From Helicostylum pulchrum (lineage: Eukaryota > Mucoromycota > Mucoromycetes > Mucorales > Mucoraceae): a stretch of DNA of 64,000 nt. The position numbers and the translations under genes are program-made. Below are positions 43,023-53,960 of this stretch, one piece after another (positions within the stretch are counted from its first letter, which is position 1; each line of letters opens with the position of its first letter). The notes under the pieces are model-generated. The model was given only the letters and a program-made list of their open reading frames with translations, did not search any database and was not told the origin of the DNA. Where the stretch lies: positions 1 through 64,000 of the forward strand of contig JAIXMO010000052.1 of NCBI GenBank assembly GCA_025677825.1. Reading direction: 5' to 3'.

Positions 43023-46000
43023 ATGTTGTCAGGAAAGAAGTCGCCTATTATAGACGAAGAAAATAGTTTATGCGTTGAAACAAATAATACTACTACGTAC
43101 GGAACTATTCCTTCTAGCGATGAGACTTCGTCAAGGGGAAACAGCGATGCAGACGAAAGAGGTAGTAACCACAGTAGTAGCGTTGTCAAAAGAAAGAAAC
43201 GTCGTATGGAGCAAAGACAGTGTTGCAGACCTAAAGTTTCGACACGACTTTCTAGTATTTTACCAAAGAGGCATGGTTCTGCTTGTGAAGAAGAACGTCC
43301 GACAGATCTTGTCTTACCTGCTCTCGATCCAAAGTAAAAGAAAAAAAAATTTGCATACTCACAAAAACAAAAACGTAATCAGTGTACTTATAAAATATGT
43401 AGTGCCAGAGAAGTAAAAGAATCTATACCACCTAACGGTTCATTAGATCAACTATTTATGCGACAATCACAAGTGAATTTAAGTACCGTTCGTGCCAATT
43501 ATCGATTTGAAAAAAGAAAAGCTCGGTAATAATTATAAAATATATGGAAGCAATGTATTGCCAACAAAGAGAAAAAATAAAAAATACGAGGTTTTTTTGT
43601 AAATTATTCATTTAATAATAATGTATTTCCTTTACCTAGACATAGCACACAGAAAAGATCTGTTTCAGAAAGAATGAAGCATTTTTTTATGTATAATCCG
43701 TATATAACATTTTTTAAAAGCTTGCTGTTTGCAAAAAAGACGATTATTTTATTTGTAAGTATGAACAAATTGCCAATTCATACACACATAATTCATGCTG
43801 CGTGTGTTTTTCTTTATTTAGGTCAACTTGGATTTATTAGTTGATTTATTGTTTTGTATTGCATATCTTGTTGAAATGAAGGAAGAGTCAGATGTAAATC
43901 TTTATCCGCCTTGGTTATATAAATACAGAACATATGATTTGTGGTACATCAGTTATATATATATAATTGTGTAATCATGCTTTCTTTTTAACTTTTTTTT
44001 ATTAGGCTGGTCTGTTTGGCATTGACATATTGGGATCTATGTTCATTCACAATCAGTAAGTTTTTTTTTTATCCCCTTATTCAAGTGTTTGTATTTAATT
44101 TTGTGTGCAGGATTCTTCATTTCCAAACATCCTACTGCCGTATTATTTAGTTTTAGATGTTGTATTGAAATGTTGACTACAATTCCTTTTCTGATTTCAA
44201 CTTATATCCCTCACGGTCAATTTCTTTACGGTAAAATATTCGATTTACCTTGACTCATTAAAAAAAATCTTACGTTGCATATATATATAGTGCCGTATTT
44301 TATTCGAAGTTGGGTTTTACTCCTAAGAATTAAAAGTGTCATGAAGATTAAAATCAATCTACAGATAACTGGTAATTTGATATAAACAAATAGTTTTATA
44401 TGTAAAAAAAAAAATTGCTCTAACTGTAAATGTCTTTTTTTTCAAAAAAAAAAAAAAAAAAGATAAACCAATAGACCCACACAAGACAAAGTTAATCCAT
44501 CTCGTCAGTACTTTGGTAGTTCTTCTATATAACGGAACTTGTGCATTTCAATATACTGAAGTAACATTTGGTGATAAGAATTATACTATACTCGAATCAT
44601 TGTAAGTTGAAAAATTAAGATAAAACAAATATTGTGGACAAACATAAAATTAGATATGTAGTTATGGTAACTCTGTCAACAGTAGGCTACGGAGGTAAGC
44701 TTAATTATTTTTTTATGCTATACTGTTTTTAACATTAAATACCTCATAAAAATAACTCAAATAGACATTACGCCAAATACAAAGGGGAGTAGAGTAGTAA
44801 TGATGTTATTAATTGTAATTGCGCTGGCTGTACTTCCTGGTTTAATTGGCGATGTTTCTGAAACGTTTCGTAAACGAAAAGGTATGTCCCCCACAAAAAA
44901 AAATAATAATTTTTTTTTTCAATAACGTAAACAAATAAATAACTGATACAGATGGTGAAGGTCATGTAAGCAAGGGATCTACGCCCTTTATATTGATTGT
45001 TGGATCATTCACTCCAGATCAAGTGGTCGAGATATTAGACGGATTCTTAAACACAGTAAGCTTTTTTCTATATAAAAAAATCGATATTTATTATATTAAT
45101 GGTTTTTTGTTGTTGTTGTGTTTATAGGAAAATACTGAATTCCATCTAAGTGTTGTGTTTCTTGATATCAATAGACCAACAGAACAGCTGAAACAGATGG
45201 AAAGAAACTCAATTTGGGGTCATAGAGTACAATTTCTTCATGGTTCTGTCTTGGTAATATAATATATTTTTTTTGGAAAAAAAAAAAAAGACTCTTACAT
45301 TCTAACACATGTTACGTAGGACGAGAAAACTTTGTTACGTGTCGTAAGTTTTACGTTAACCAAGTACAGCTTTAGTTTTTAAAAAAGTATAATTTCTATA
45401 GGAAGCAAGATACGCCGAAGCCATCTTTACTATTTCAGGTAAGCAAAAACAACAAAAAAGTTAGTATAATACTTATAAAAAAAAATAGATCAAAATGCTT
45501 CAGACCCTTCTAAAGAAGATGAGCGAAATACAGTTCGACTTTGGTCACTCTATTGTCACACAGTAAGTCATGATGTACCTATCTATACCTATAATCTATC
45601 GCCCAGTACAGCCATCTATCAAAAAGTGGCTAAAGAAATCATTTGTGTTCGTGAATTTAAACAATACTTGTTGGCAATGAATTGTAGATGCAGAGGTGCA
45701 TCTACCTTATTAACAAATCTGTTACATCAAAGGCAGCCTATTAATAATTATGATGAAGGTTGGCAGGCTCAGTTTGGTATGCGATTTTTTATTTTAATTG
45801 CAAAACTATTTCCTTAAACTTTAATAATTTAGATGATGGTTCGTGTAACGAAATTTATACTGGTAGAGCTCCAAAGTGTATTGTAGGCCTAACCTTCGGT
45901 CAAGCCGCTCTGGTATTTTTTATTTTATTTTTTGGTAGCGCATGTATAAAGTATTCAATTTAACAAATAATTTTAGTTCTTATTCGAAGAGGCTCAAGTT

Positions 46001-47864
46001 ATTTTATTTGCAATCAAGACGTTCATGTCTTCACGGAATGACTTTGAAATATTATTAAATCCAAGTAATTCGTACATAATTGAAAAGACAGACCAATGTG
46101 TGTATATTGCTGAAGGACCTAAAGAAGTTCAAGATATTTCTACTCTGGTAAGAAAATTGTGCATTACATAAAAAAAAACAAATAATTCCTAAATCTAAAT
46201 TAAAAAATCTAGTGTAAACCTGATAAACATGTTTTAGATTGTATAATTAATAAAGGCATTGGAGAAGAGTCATCTCAATCATCAGCTGATCAACCTACTA
46301 CTACTACTACTACTACTAATAGAAAAACACTAGAAGATTATTACGTAAAATCTCAAACAGAAAACCAGCCATCTTCTTCTACTACAGATAATAAACAACA
46401 ACAACAGCATACACAAGATGTATTAGAGTCTAATTTCAATAATAGTAAGCATTCAACATCTACAAGCACAGTACGTTCTTATAAATCTCAAAAGAGTGCA
46501 TATTCAGATCGACCACCTTCAGAAAAATCTTATTCTGTAGCAAAATTACCTTCCAAACGACATGCAATACTTACAGGTAGTCGTGCTTTGATTAAAAGAA
46601 TTGGTAAGTGCCCTTTATCTGATGGATACGATGACGATACTTCCTTTCCGCTTTGTTATTTGCTTCAACAACCTGTTTCACTTGAAGACGTTACGATAAA
46701 TTCGACGGAAGGAATGAATAACCATGTTCTTGTTTGCTTACATCGTGAAGTAATTAATATGTTCAAGTTTATTTATAATTTAAGATCTCCAAATATTAAA
46801 GCAGATGAACTTCAAGATATCGTGCTGTTATGCTCAAAAAAACCTTCGCCTAAAATATTCGAATTAATCAATACGTTTCCTAAAGTTTACTTTATGGAAG
46901 TAAGTTAAATTTATAATACACACTTCATAATAACAATTTGAGGCATTTAATTATATATTATAGGGTAACTGTAGACATCCAGATGATCTGCTTCGAGCAG
47001 GTGCCAAAAGGGCAAAACAAGTCGTCGTCATGAGGTAATTTTTACCATAAGTTTTATGTGCGTCTTCTCAAAGTACGATTTTTTTTTATACATGTAGTGA
47101 AAAAGAATGTTTAGATCAGTATGAGCGAAATTCAGATAGCCCAGCAGTGTATGTATTTTTTAATGTTTGTTAATGAAACGATAAGTATTAAAAAACGATT
47201 TTTTTTTATTTCTGTAAAATAGCATGGCAAGTCACATACTTGATTTATTATTACAAGAAAGACCAACTGACGCATATACCATTGTAAACCTCAGTAAGTA
47301 ACACTAAGAAAGAAAAAGGCTCCTTTTTACAGCACTAATTTTTTTTTTTCTATAGTCGAGAAATCCAATATCAAATTTATGCACCTCTTGCAGGGAAAAG
47401 ATGTGGCGGAAGAAATTGATGTGTTTTATACACCCGCGTATGCAGCGGGAGATGTAGTAGCAGATAGTCTTATCAGCAACGTACTGCTGAGTCAAACGTA
47501 TTACAAGCCAGATATTGTTTCCATCATTAAAACGTTATGCGGTATGCCCGGTCCTTTATACGATGGATCGGCTGCTTATTTACTTTCAACCACACCAGAG
47601 ATTAAAACCGCTTCTGCTGCTGCTCGTTTAGCTCCTCATCTGACCAATATTCGCATGCCCACTGAATTTATAGGCCGTACTTATGCCGTTCTTTTCAAGA
47701 CCCTTTTAACTAAATATGAAGTACTTGCTATTGGTTTGTTTCGGGCTCCTGATAACGAGTTAGGGAATGAGTTACCGTTTGTATACGCTAACCCTGTTTC
47801 TTCCTTGATTCTAAAGGATTCAGATATGGTTTATGTATTTTCTCCACCTGGTTGGGTGATTTAA
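43023..47864 (+). CDS. BK-type (calcium-activated-like) potassium channel, 22 exons
   Basis: A membrane K+ channel of 1145 residues. I read 22 exons: 43023-43333, 43403-43525, 43640-43754, 43822-43943, 44006-44055, 44111-44230, 44291-44371, 44463-44601, 44654-44694, 44765-44881, 44952-45055, 45128-45253, 45320-45343, 45402-45438, 45489-45776, 45833-45912, 45977-46147, 46213-46899, 46964-47034, 47098-47148, 47223-47293 and 47356-47864; all phases agree. A basic cytosolic N-terminus of about 150 residues precedes S1-S6. S4 is weakly charged (FIRSWVLLLRIKSVMKIKI). The pore is VMVTLSTVGYGDITP with the K+ selectivity filter. Two RCK domains follow: FILIVGSFTPDQVVEILDGF and HVLVCLHREVINMFKFIYNL, the pattern of Slo/BK channels. 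A low-complexity Thr/Ser/Gln linker separates them. No calcium-bowl Asp run is obvious, so the gating ligand is open. Confidence 0.93.
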
Positions 47865-47983
47865 AAACAACAATTCCTTTGTACTCATTAAAATAAAATA
47901 AAAAGCATTCATCCCCTCATATAATAATCTATATAATTTATTATTACAGAAGAAAAGAAAAAAAAATGGTATATCTATTACGT

Positions 47984-49475
47984 TCAAATAATATCTTTAA
48001 GAGAATTATCACCCAAGATTGCAATGGCGGCTCCTAAACACCACCCAGTTTCTACGCCATCAATCTTTTTAGCCACAGTTAATTCTCTGTAATCAGGAAT
48101 CTCATAACCAAAAGACAATAATCGATAGATAAAAGATAAATCTAAACACCATTCGGGACGATCTAATAATTCATCCTTTAAAGAAATATCCGTCACGTTT
48201 TCTAAATAAGCACCTGAGCAAACAGATTCGGTCAATTGAGCAAGTTCAGGTAACTTGAACGAGACAGGTAAGCCCAATGGAATAGTACGATCATGGAAGT
48301 AAGAAAATATATAGATGGGACCTTGTTTAAAGGTATCAGCAATAGGAGGTTGATAGATACCATCAAATGAACAAGGTGAATAAGCACACATCTTTTCCTT
48401 ATTTAACATTAAATCAGCTACACCAAGACAATCCGCAAAACTACCTTGACCCATAAACTTTACGGGATCATTTCCTTTTGTGTACTCCCAGTTTAAACCA
48501 CGAGGCAAACAGGCATGTGACAAGTTATCCTCATCTGCTAATGTTTGTTGTAAAACTTGCTGGTGCATACGTTTACGAGCTTCCATTAATCCGTAGCCAA
48601 GATAAGAATGCTGATATAATAAATAATCTCGTCCTTCATGTTTCAGAACATACTTGAAATCGTTGTCAGGAAGTGAAGGGAAAGTGCCATCCTCTAATCT
48701 ATCAGGTTCAAATACAATTTGTGTAGATCCCCCTCCTAAATCTAATACAGCTGCGGTAGGTCGGTGTACAGTGGATGGGTCAAAATTGCCCAATAAAAAG
48801 TTAACTGTAATCCATGCAAATACGCCTTCGTCTCTACCGTCCATAATGGCTACACCATCTTCTCCGCCTACAATTGGAAAAGGATATTGCGTCTCGAGAT
48901 GTCGGCGAACTGATTTCAAAATATCGTCGCTCTTGGATTGTCCTAATAGACGTAATCCGGCTGTTGCTTTGACTGCAATAGGTGTTTTGTGTTGAAGATG
49001 TTTAGGAACCAATTCAATAGCCCCCGTTAATAATACATCTAACGACTCGGCAGCTTGTTGTGGATCGTCAGCGTATGCGGATAATCCCGGAATGGTCTGC
49101 GCAAACAGTTCTTCTTCTTCCAACTTTACAGGTTCCAGATGAGTACATTGGTGGAATCTGTAAACATGAATTCGGGAACCTGTTGACCCGGCGTCAATCA
49201 TTAAAGCATACTTTTGACACGAGCCTAAAAAAGAAAAAAATTAGAAAAAAAAAAGGTTTTTAAGATGAAGAGGGTTTACCTTGATCTATAGCTTTGTTGC
49301 CATCTAAACGAGAAATGAAGTTTGGAAAGAAATAAATAGCCATGGCTATAATAATACCAATACTCATTAACCCAAGTCGAATCTGCACAGCGGCAGGAGA
49401 TCGTTTGGCTTTCTCATTTTTCTTTGCTGATTCTCGTAGCTGAGTATACGGTGTTTTTACTGCTTCTTTTTCCAT
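47984..49475 (-). CDS. GDA1: Golgi guanosine diphosphatase (GDA1/CD39 family), two exons
   Basis: It hydrolyses GDP released by mannosyltransferases in the Golgi so that GMP can exchange for incoming GDP-mannose. Exons are 49475-49280 and 49224-47984, giving 478 residues. The type II layout is clear: a short cytosolic tail, membrane anchor (IRLGLMSIGIIIAMAIYFF), then the lumenal enzyme. The apyrase-conserved regions are all present: ALMIDAGSTGSRIHVYRF (ACR1), VKATAGLRLLG (ACR2), GGEDGVAIMDGRDEGVFAWI with the catalytic Glu (ACR3) and AVLDLGGGSTQIVFE (ACR4). A late block, GYGLMEARKRM, and the final WCLGAAIAIL (ACR5) are also seen. It converges on the K+ channel gene, with 119 bases between stops. 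Confidence 0.95.
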
Positions 49476-52400
49476 GTCCCTTGAACACCCTCTTTACAAA
49501 AAAAAATTATATTCGTAAAAAGGAGAAAGAGAGAGAGAGAGAAATACCAAAGTTTTTTTTTATATTAATAAGCAAAAAAAAAAAAAAATGCGGGGGCGAA
49601 GGTAATTCGGCCCGCCGCCTATTGCCGATATCTCTTTTTGCTGATAAAAAACAACTTAACGTTTACTTACTATTCTCAATTAAAGTATAATCGATTATTT
49701 TTTTAAAAGAGAAAAAGTTAGTTTTAAGGTATACTAGTTACTTAAGGGTACAAAGTCAATTCATGCACACACAGATTTTTATTATTATTACTGTTCTGCG
49801 GGGAGGAACGGAATTTCTTGTTGAACTATAATCATCATTTATATGGAAAATAAGACTGTATTCATTTTAAATACTAAATAACCCTTTATTTACCGTTTAT
49901 CTGCTGAATATCTATTTGAAATTGTGTTACAAACATCTTGTATCAACTAAAGGAATGTCTTTGTCATAGTAGAGTCAATTGTAAATGACTCTAAATAAAA
50001 TATGACAACGTAATCCTCCCGAGTTTTTTTCTTATAAGCTAAAGGGAGAGGGAAAGGGTTTCTGATTCGCCTCTGTTACAACCTTGGGATATTTTATTTT
50101 TTTCGAAAGTAATGGTTTTCTTTGAAATAATATTCTGCAAACCTTAATTTTATTATAAAGTGAAATAATAATGATAATATGCTAAATCCCTGTACTGAGA
50201 TGCACCGGCTTATTTGTAAAATTCTCAAAAATGTGAGCCGTGACTTTCTAAATATTTGCCGGGATTCAATTCATGCCAAGTTAGTTTCGCAGTAATTATA
50301 CGACCAATTTGTAAGCTTCTATTAATGATAAACTATATTTTTACAATCCTGAATGTTTACTAGAAGGGAAAATAAAGAGGATCATTGTGACAGATAAATT
50401 GATTACTATCATTATATAAGAAATGGTTTGATTCCTACTAAAAGTACATAGAGCCTAGTTACTAAACACCCTTATTATCCTTGTTACTGCGCTTTTTTCA
50501 TTTTCCAAGCTGTAAGGTACGTCTGGATTAGAATGAAACAAAAAAGCAAATATATGACATTTTTTGGTGGTACGTGTACCTTTATCATAAGCATTTTGTT
50601 TTGTTTTATATCCGTACAAACCGATGCGATCCTTCCTAAAGCAACCACCGGGAATAAGCTAGCACAAGGCCATAAGATCCGCTGAGTTATACTGGCCACT
50701 TTTTTTCAGCTCTAAAAAAATGTACAATAATAAATATAAGCTCCATTAAAAAGTATACGTATAAGGAAATCCTTACTGGTACGCACTGTAAAGGAAAAGA
50801 GAAAGAAAAGATATTTGTTTAGTCTGATACTTACGCCTGCAAAAATAAAAAGATGTGCGGTTCAGTTTGCACGGTCGATTAAAAAATGGCCTGTTACTTT
50901 TTACTTGCCTTTACGGATGAACATTGCTCTAAGAAAAACCATATCAGTTTGCATAAAAAAAACTTTTTAGGAAGATAAAATATCATTAGCTCCGTAATAA
51001 TCGTATTTGCATATACGTTAGTTAATCATTTTTATTGTATACGTATGTGTGCTTGTTGTCCCAACTAGATTCACACATTTTCCTTTTTATGCAAATAGAG
51101 CCAAGTTGAACGTGTAAATAAATCATGCGGCGAGAATTTTAATAACCAAACGTGAAAAGAACCAGGAAATATAAAACTTCCAGGCACGTCAATTTCCTCT
51201 TTACATGATGCATTGTTTTATAGACTTCATACGTTCTATGTCGAGTAGCTATCTATCCAGAATTATTTAGCTCTTTTGGTCGTTATTCTACTGACACGAA
51301 ATAATAATAACTCGTAACGTATTTGTAATATATGCTGCTTGATATTATACCTTACTTTGACACTGGAACTGTCAGATAGACGATACAGCAACCACGCAGG
51401 CACGCGACAGTACTTTCTGGATATACTCTCCGGTCATGTTTGGAGATTACAATAAAAAATTAGAGAGTCAGAAGTAGAGACTTTTTTATAATGTATATGT
51501 TAAAAAAATATTTTATTAAATTGTGTGTGTGTATACTATTTCAGTTCTCAAAGAGATACTCTTTGATTAACAGGAACAACCGCGAGAAGGTAATAGTATT
51601 ACTGTTCCCAAAGAGAAACCGGGCCCTAATGAAAGGCAAGAAAGAGAAAGACGTATTAACTAAGGGCGAAAGGGTCCCTAATAAAAGGGCAAGAAAAAAA
51701 AATAGAGGTGAGCGAAGGGGGATGTTTAGCAGTGCTATTGCTATCTACCAGCACAAATCATGGAGCGCATGCCCAAAGTCACGCAGCAACGAAGGCGTGG
51801 AAATCCATTGACTACACCGATCTCCACCGGTGAAGTATGTACAAAAAACCTACCTATAATACATGCCGGTAACTTGCAACTACGTGATACATGCCAACGG
51901 GTACCGCCGTTCAATTGCCAACGCTATCTCTATAACCAATCGAGCGAAGACTAATTCCACCTCCTATTACCCAGTGTGCCCTCGCGCGGACAATTGTCGA
52001 AATCATTACAAACGACTTGGCGGATTTCTGTAGGAGTTCTCACAAGTTACCAAAACATGTATCGTCTACCGCAAGGATTACAACAATGTATTCGTATCAA
52101 AAAGAAATTAGCCTTCTTAAGGAGCTTTTCTAGAGAGCATGGACGAGCGGGACCACAAGATAGATTTAAAAAAAGAGGAGGAACAAGAAAAAGAGAAAAC
52201 TATGTTTCTTGAAAAAAGTGTGTTTACAAAAAGCCTGTTTTTTTTGCTGCGCGATTCACGTCATCAACTATTGGTCAATAGGAGACGGCAAAATATCCTC
52301 AGCTTTTTTCTTTTGCATCGTTTGCTTTCTGATAGGTTGTTACAAAAAGAAAATGTAGAGGGAAGGAGAAGACTGTGGTGGAGCCAGATGTAAATATGAA

Positions 52401-52900
52401 TGGGAATAAGATAATTTTAAATCTACTAAACTAGTGAGGTACCAGCAACGTAAATGCGCACATATTGAAAACATTGTATTGACTAATGCATACACGCAGT
52501 CATAATCTCGTTTGCCTTAACATTGAGAGAAGTGATATAAAACACTGCTTTTTATCAATATACATATCTAATATCCACCACTTGCGTACCAGGTTTTTTT
52601 TTGGCTTTAAACACTATGTATGCATCTTGTGGATCCCCACCGTCACTATTATATGCATCTTTTGTTTCCCTGACTTTGCTATTATTGCTTATCAAACATC
52701 CTTAAAATTCTCGGCGTTAAGTATTGTTTAAGATGATATTCCCATCACCTTAACACGGCTCCAAGTTCTCCCATTATACCGTACTTAACCTTGCGTCTAT
52801 TTTATATAGATACGTGTACTTTTTCTCTTTTTCTTTATCTGATACATATTATCATACTCTCCTCTGTCTGTATCTTCCTTTTTGGTCACTGGTTAATCTA
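49476..52900. other. Gene-poor region
   Basis: I find no intact gene in 3.4 kb. The stretch at about 51560-52390 is visibly richer in G+C and in open frames on the plus strand than its surroundings, but none is recognisable. The rest is plain AT-rich sequence. Confidence 0.45.
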
Positions 52901-53143
52901 ATGAAACTTTCTAATATTATTGTATTGTTAATGCCCGCAATGGTACTTGCTGGACAACGGGAAGGTAGTAGTTGTCCTGCTATAAGGCAAATAGCGTGCG
53001 ATAGTGTTGTTTCTAATAAAGTTTTATACTGTGTACAAGTCTCTATTTAAGGTGCAAGTGGGTTCGCATGAAATGAAATACAAAAATGTGGTGGATCAAG
53101 TATATGCAAACCTAGTGATGATGGTGGTGCTTATTGTGACTAA
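52901..53143 (+). pseudogene. Secreted cysteine-rich ORF with two in-frame stops
   Basis: The frame opens with a clear signal peptide, MKLSNIIVLLMPAMVLAG, then QREGSSCPAIRQIACDSVVS and NKVLYC. It meets a TAA at 53048-53050 and a TGA at 53069-53071. It then continues in the same frame with QKCGGSSICKPSDDGGAYCD and a final stop at 53141-53143. The Cys spacing on both sides of the stops looks like one small secreted protein, similar in pattern to carbohydrate-binding or surface cysteine-rich proteins of fungi. TATATAGATA lies about 98 bases upstream. It is most likely a recently broken gene; an unseen splice or sequencing error is possible. No family is assigned. Confidence 0.55.
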
Positions 53144-53519
53144 GTTTTATTTTTATTTATTTTTGAAAAAGAAGATGTACATGATTATAATAATAGCAAT
53201 TATATCTGTAGAAAATAAAAAATTTAACTACTAGGAAGCTGTTGAATGATGCTAATCTACTACTACACCAACACACCATAATACACGTTTTAAAAAAATA
53301 CAAGTAAAAAAAAAGGATGGTAAAATATAGTTTATTAATAGGAAAAAAATGTGTATGTTTAAGCTTCCCGAACAACCACGTCCTTTTTTTAATAAATTAA
53401 CTAACTGCTAATTGACTTATAAAGTATCTTTTTAGTGTTCACTTTCATTTGTTTTAGCCTGTATCCCTTTTCATTTATTTCATTGTTAAAATATTACTTT
53501 TTTAAATTATATTTATTTA
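53144..53519. other. Intergenic
   Basis: No gene seen. Confidence 0.4.
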
Positions 53520-53960
53520 GGTGTTAGAGAGAAGGAGTAGGGGTGGGGACAAGGAAAGGTGTGAGGTGGGTGTGATATATTTCTAAGGAAGAAAGGCCAT
53601 TACAGATTCAAAAAAAAATAATAACTACGAAAATCGTACCTTGGTAAATACTTTCGAAATTTGCGTCTTACAGCAAATTAAACAAGTCAAGTACGTTTCT
53701 TGAGTAGGAGAGCACTTTTTACAACTTATAGGGTTTGGCTAAATTGATATATAGAAAAATATAAAAAAAAGTATTAGATATTGGTTTCGTGTCATTATAT
53801 ATATATAACTTACAGTTGGAAATGTTTTTTTCGATTTGATGATCGGAAAAAGAATCGAGAGGTTTCTTTTAGAAGTTTACAGAATTAAGTACATACACGG
53901 CAACAATTAAAAAGAAATACTTACTGTTTTGCAGAATACACATGTCAAATTCGAGGGCAT
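53520..53960 (-). CDS. Possible small zinc-binding protein, spliced
   Basis: Exon-like pieces with good splice signals line up on the minus strand. An exon with MPSNLTCVFCKT (53960-53935) ends at GTAAGT. An exon at 53738-53640 encodes PNPISCKKCSPTQETYLTCL then ICCKTQISKVFTK and ends at GTACGA. A last exon near 53590-53520 would add about 20 residues (KYITPTSHLSLS...). Joined in phase 0 the first two give paired CxxC motifs (CVFC, CKKC, and C-x2-CC), as in a small zinc finger. Another exon (53870-53822) may lie between, which would change the frame. I do not recognise the protein and the model is tentative. Confidence 0.4.

Noticed and set aside
53004..53234. Alternative frame over the broken secreted ORF (ending in a hydrophobic stretch)
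   Set aside because: It destroys the cysteine pattern and needs a very short intron to connect to the signal peptide.
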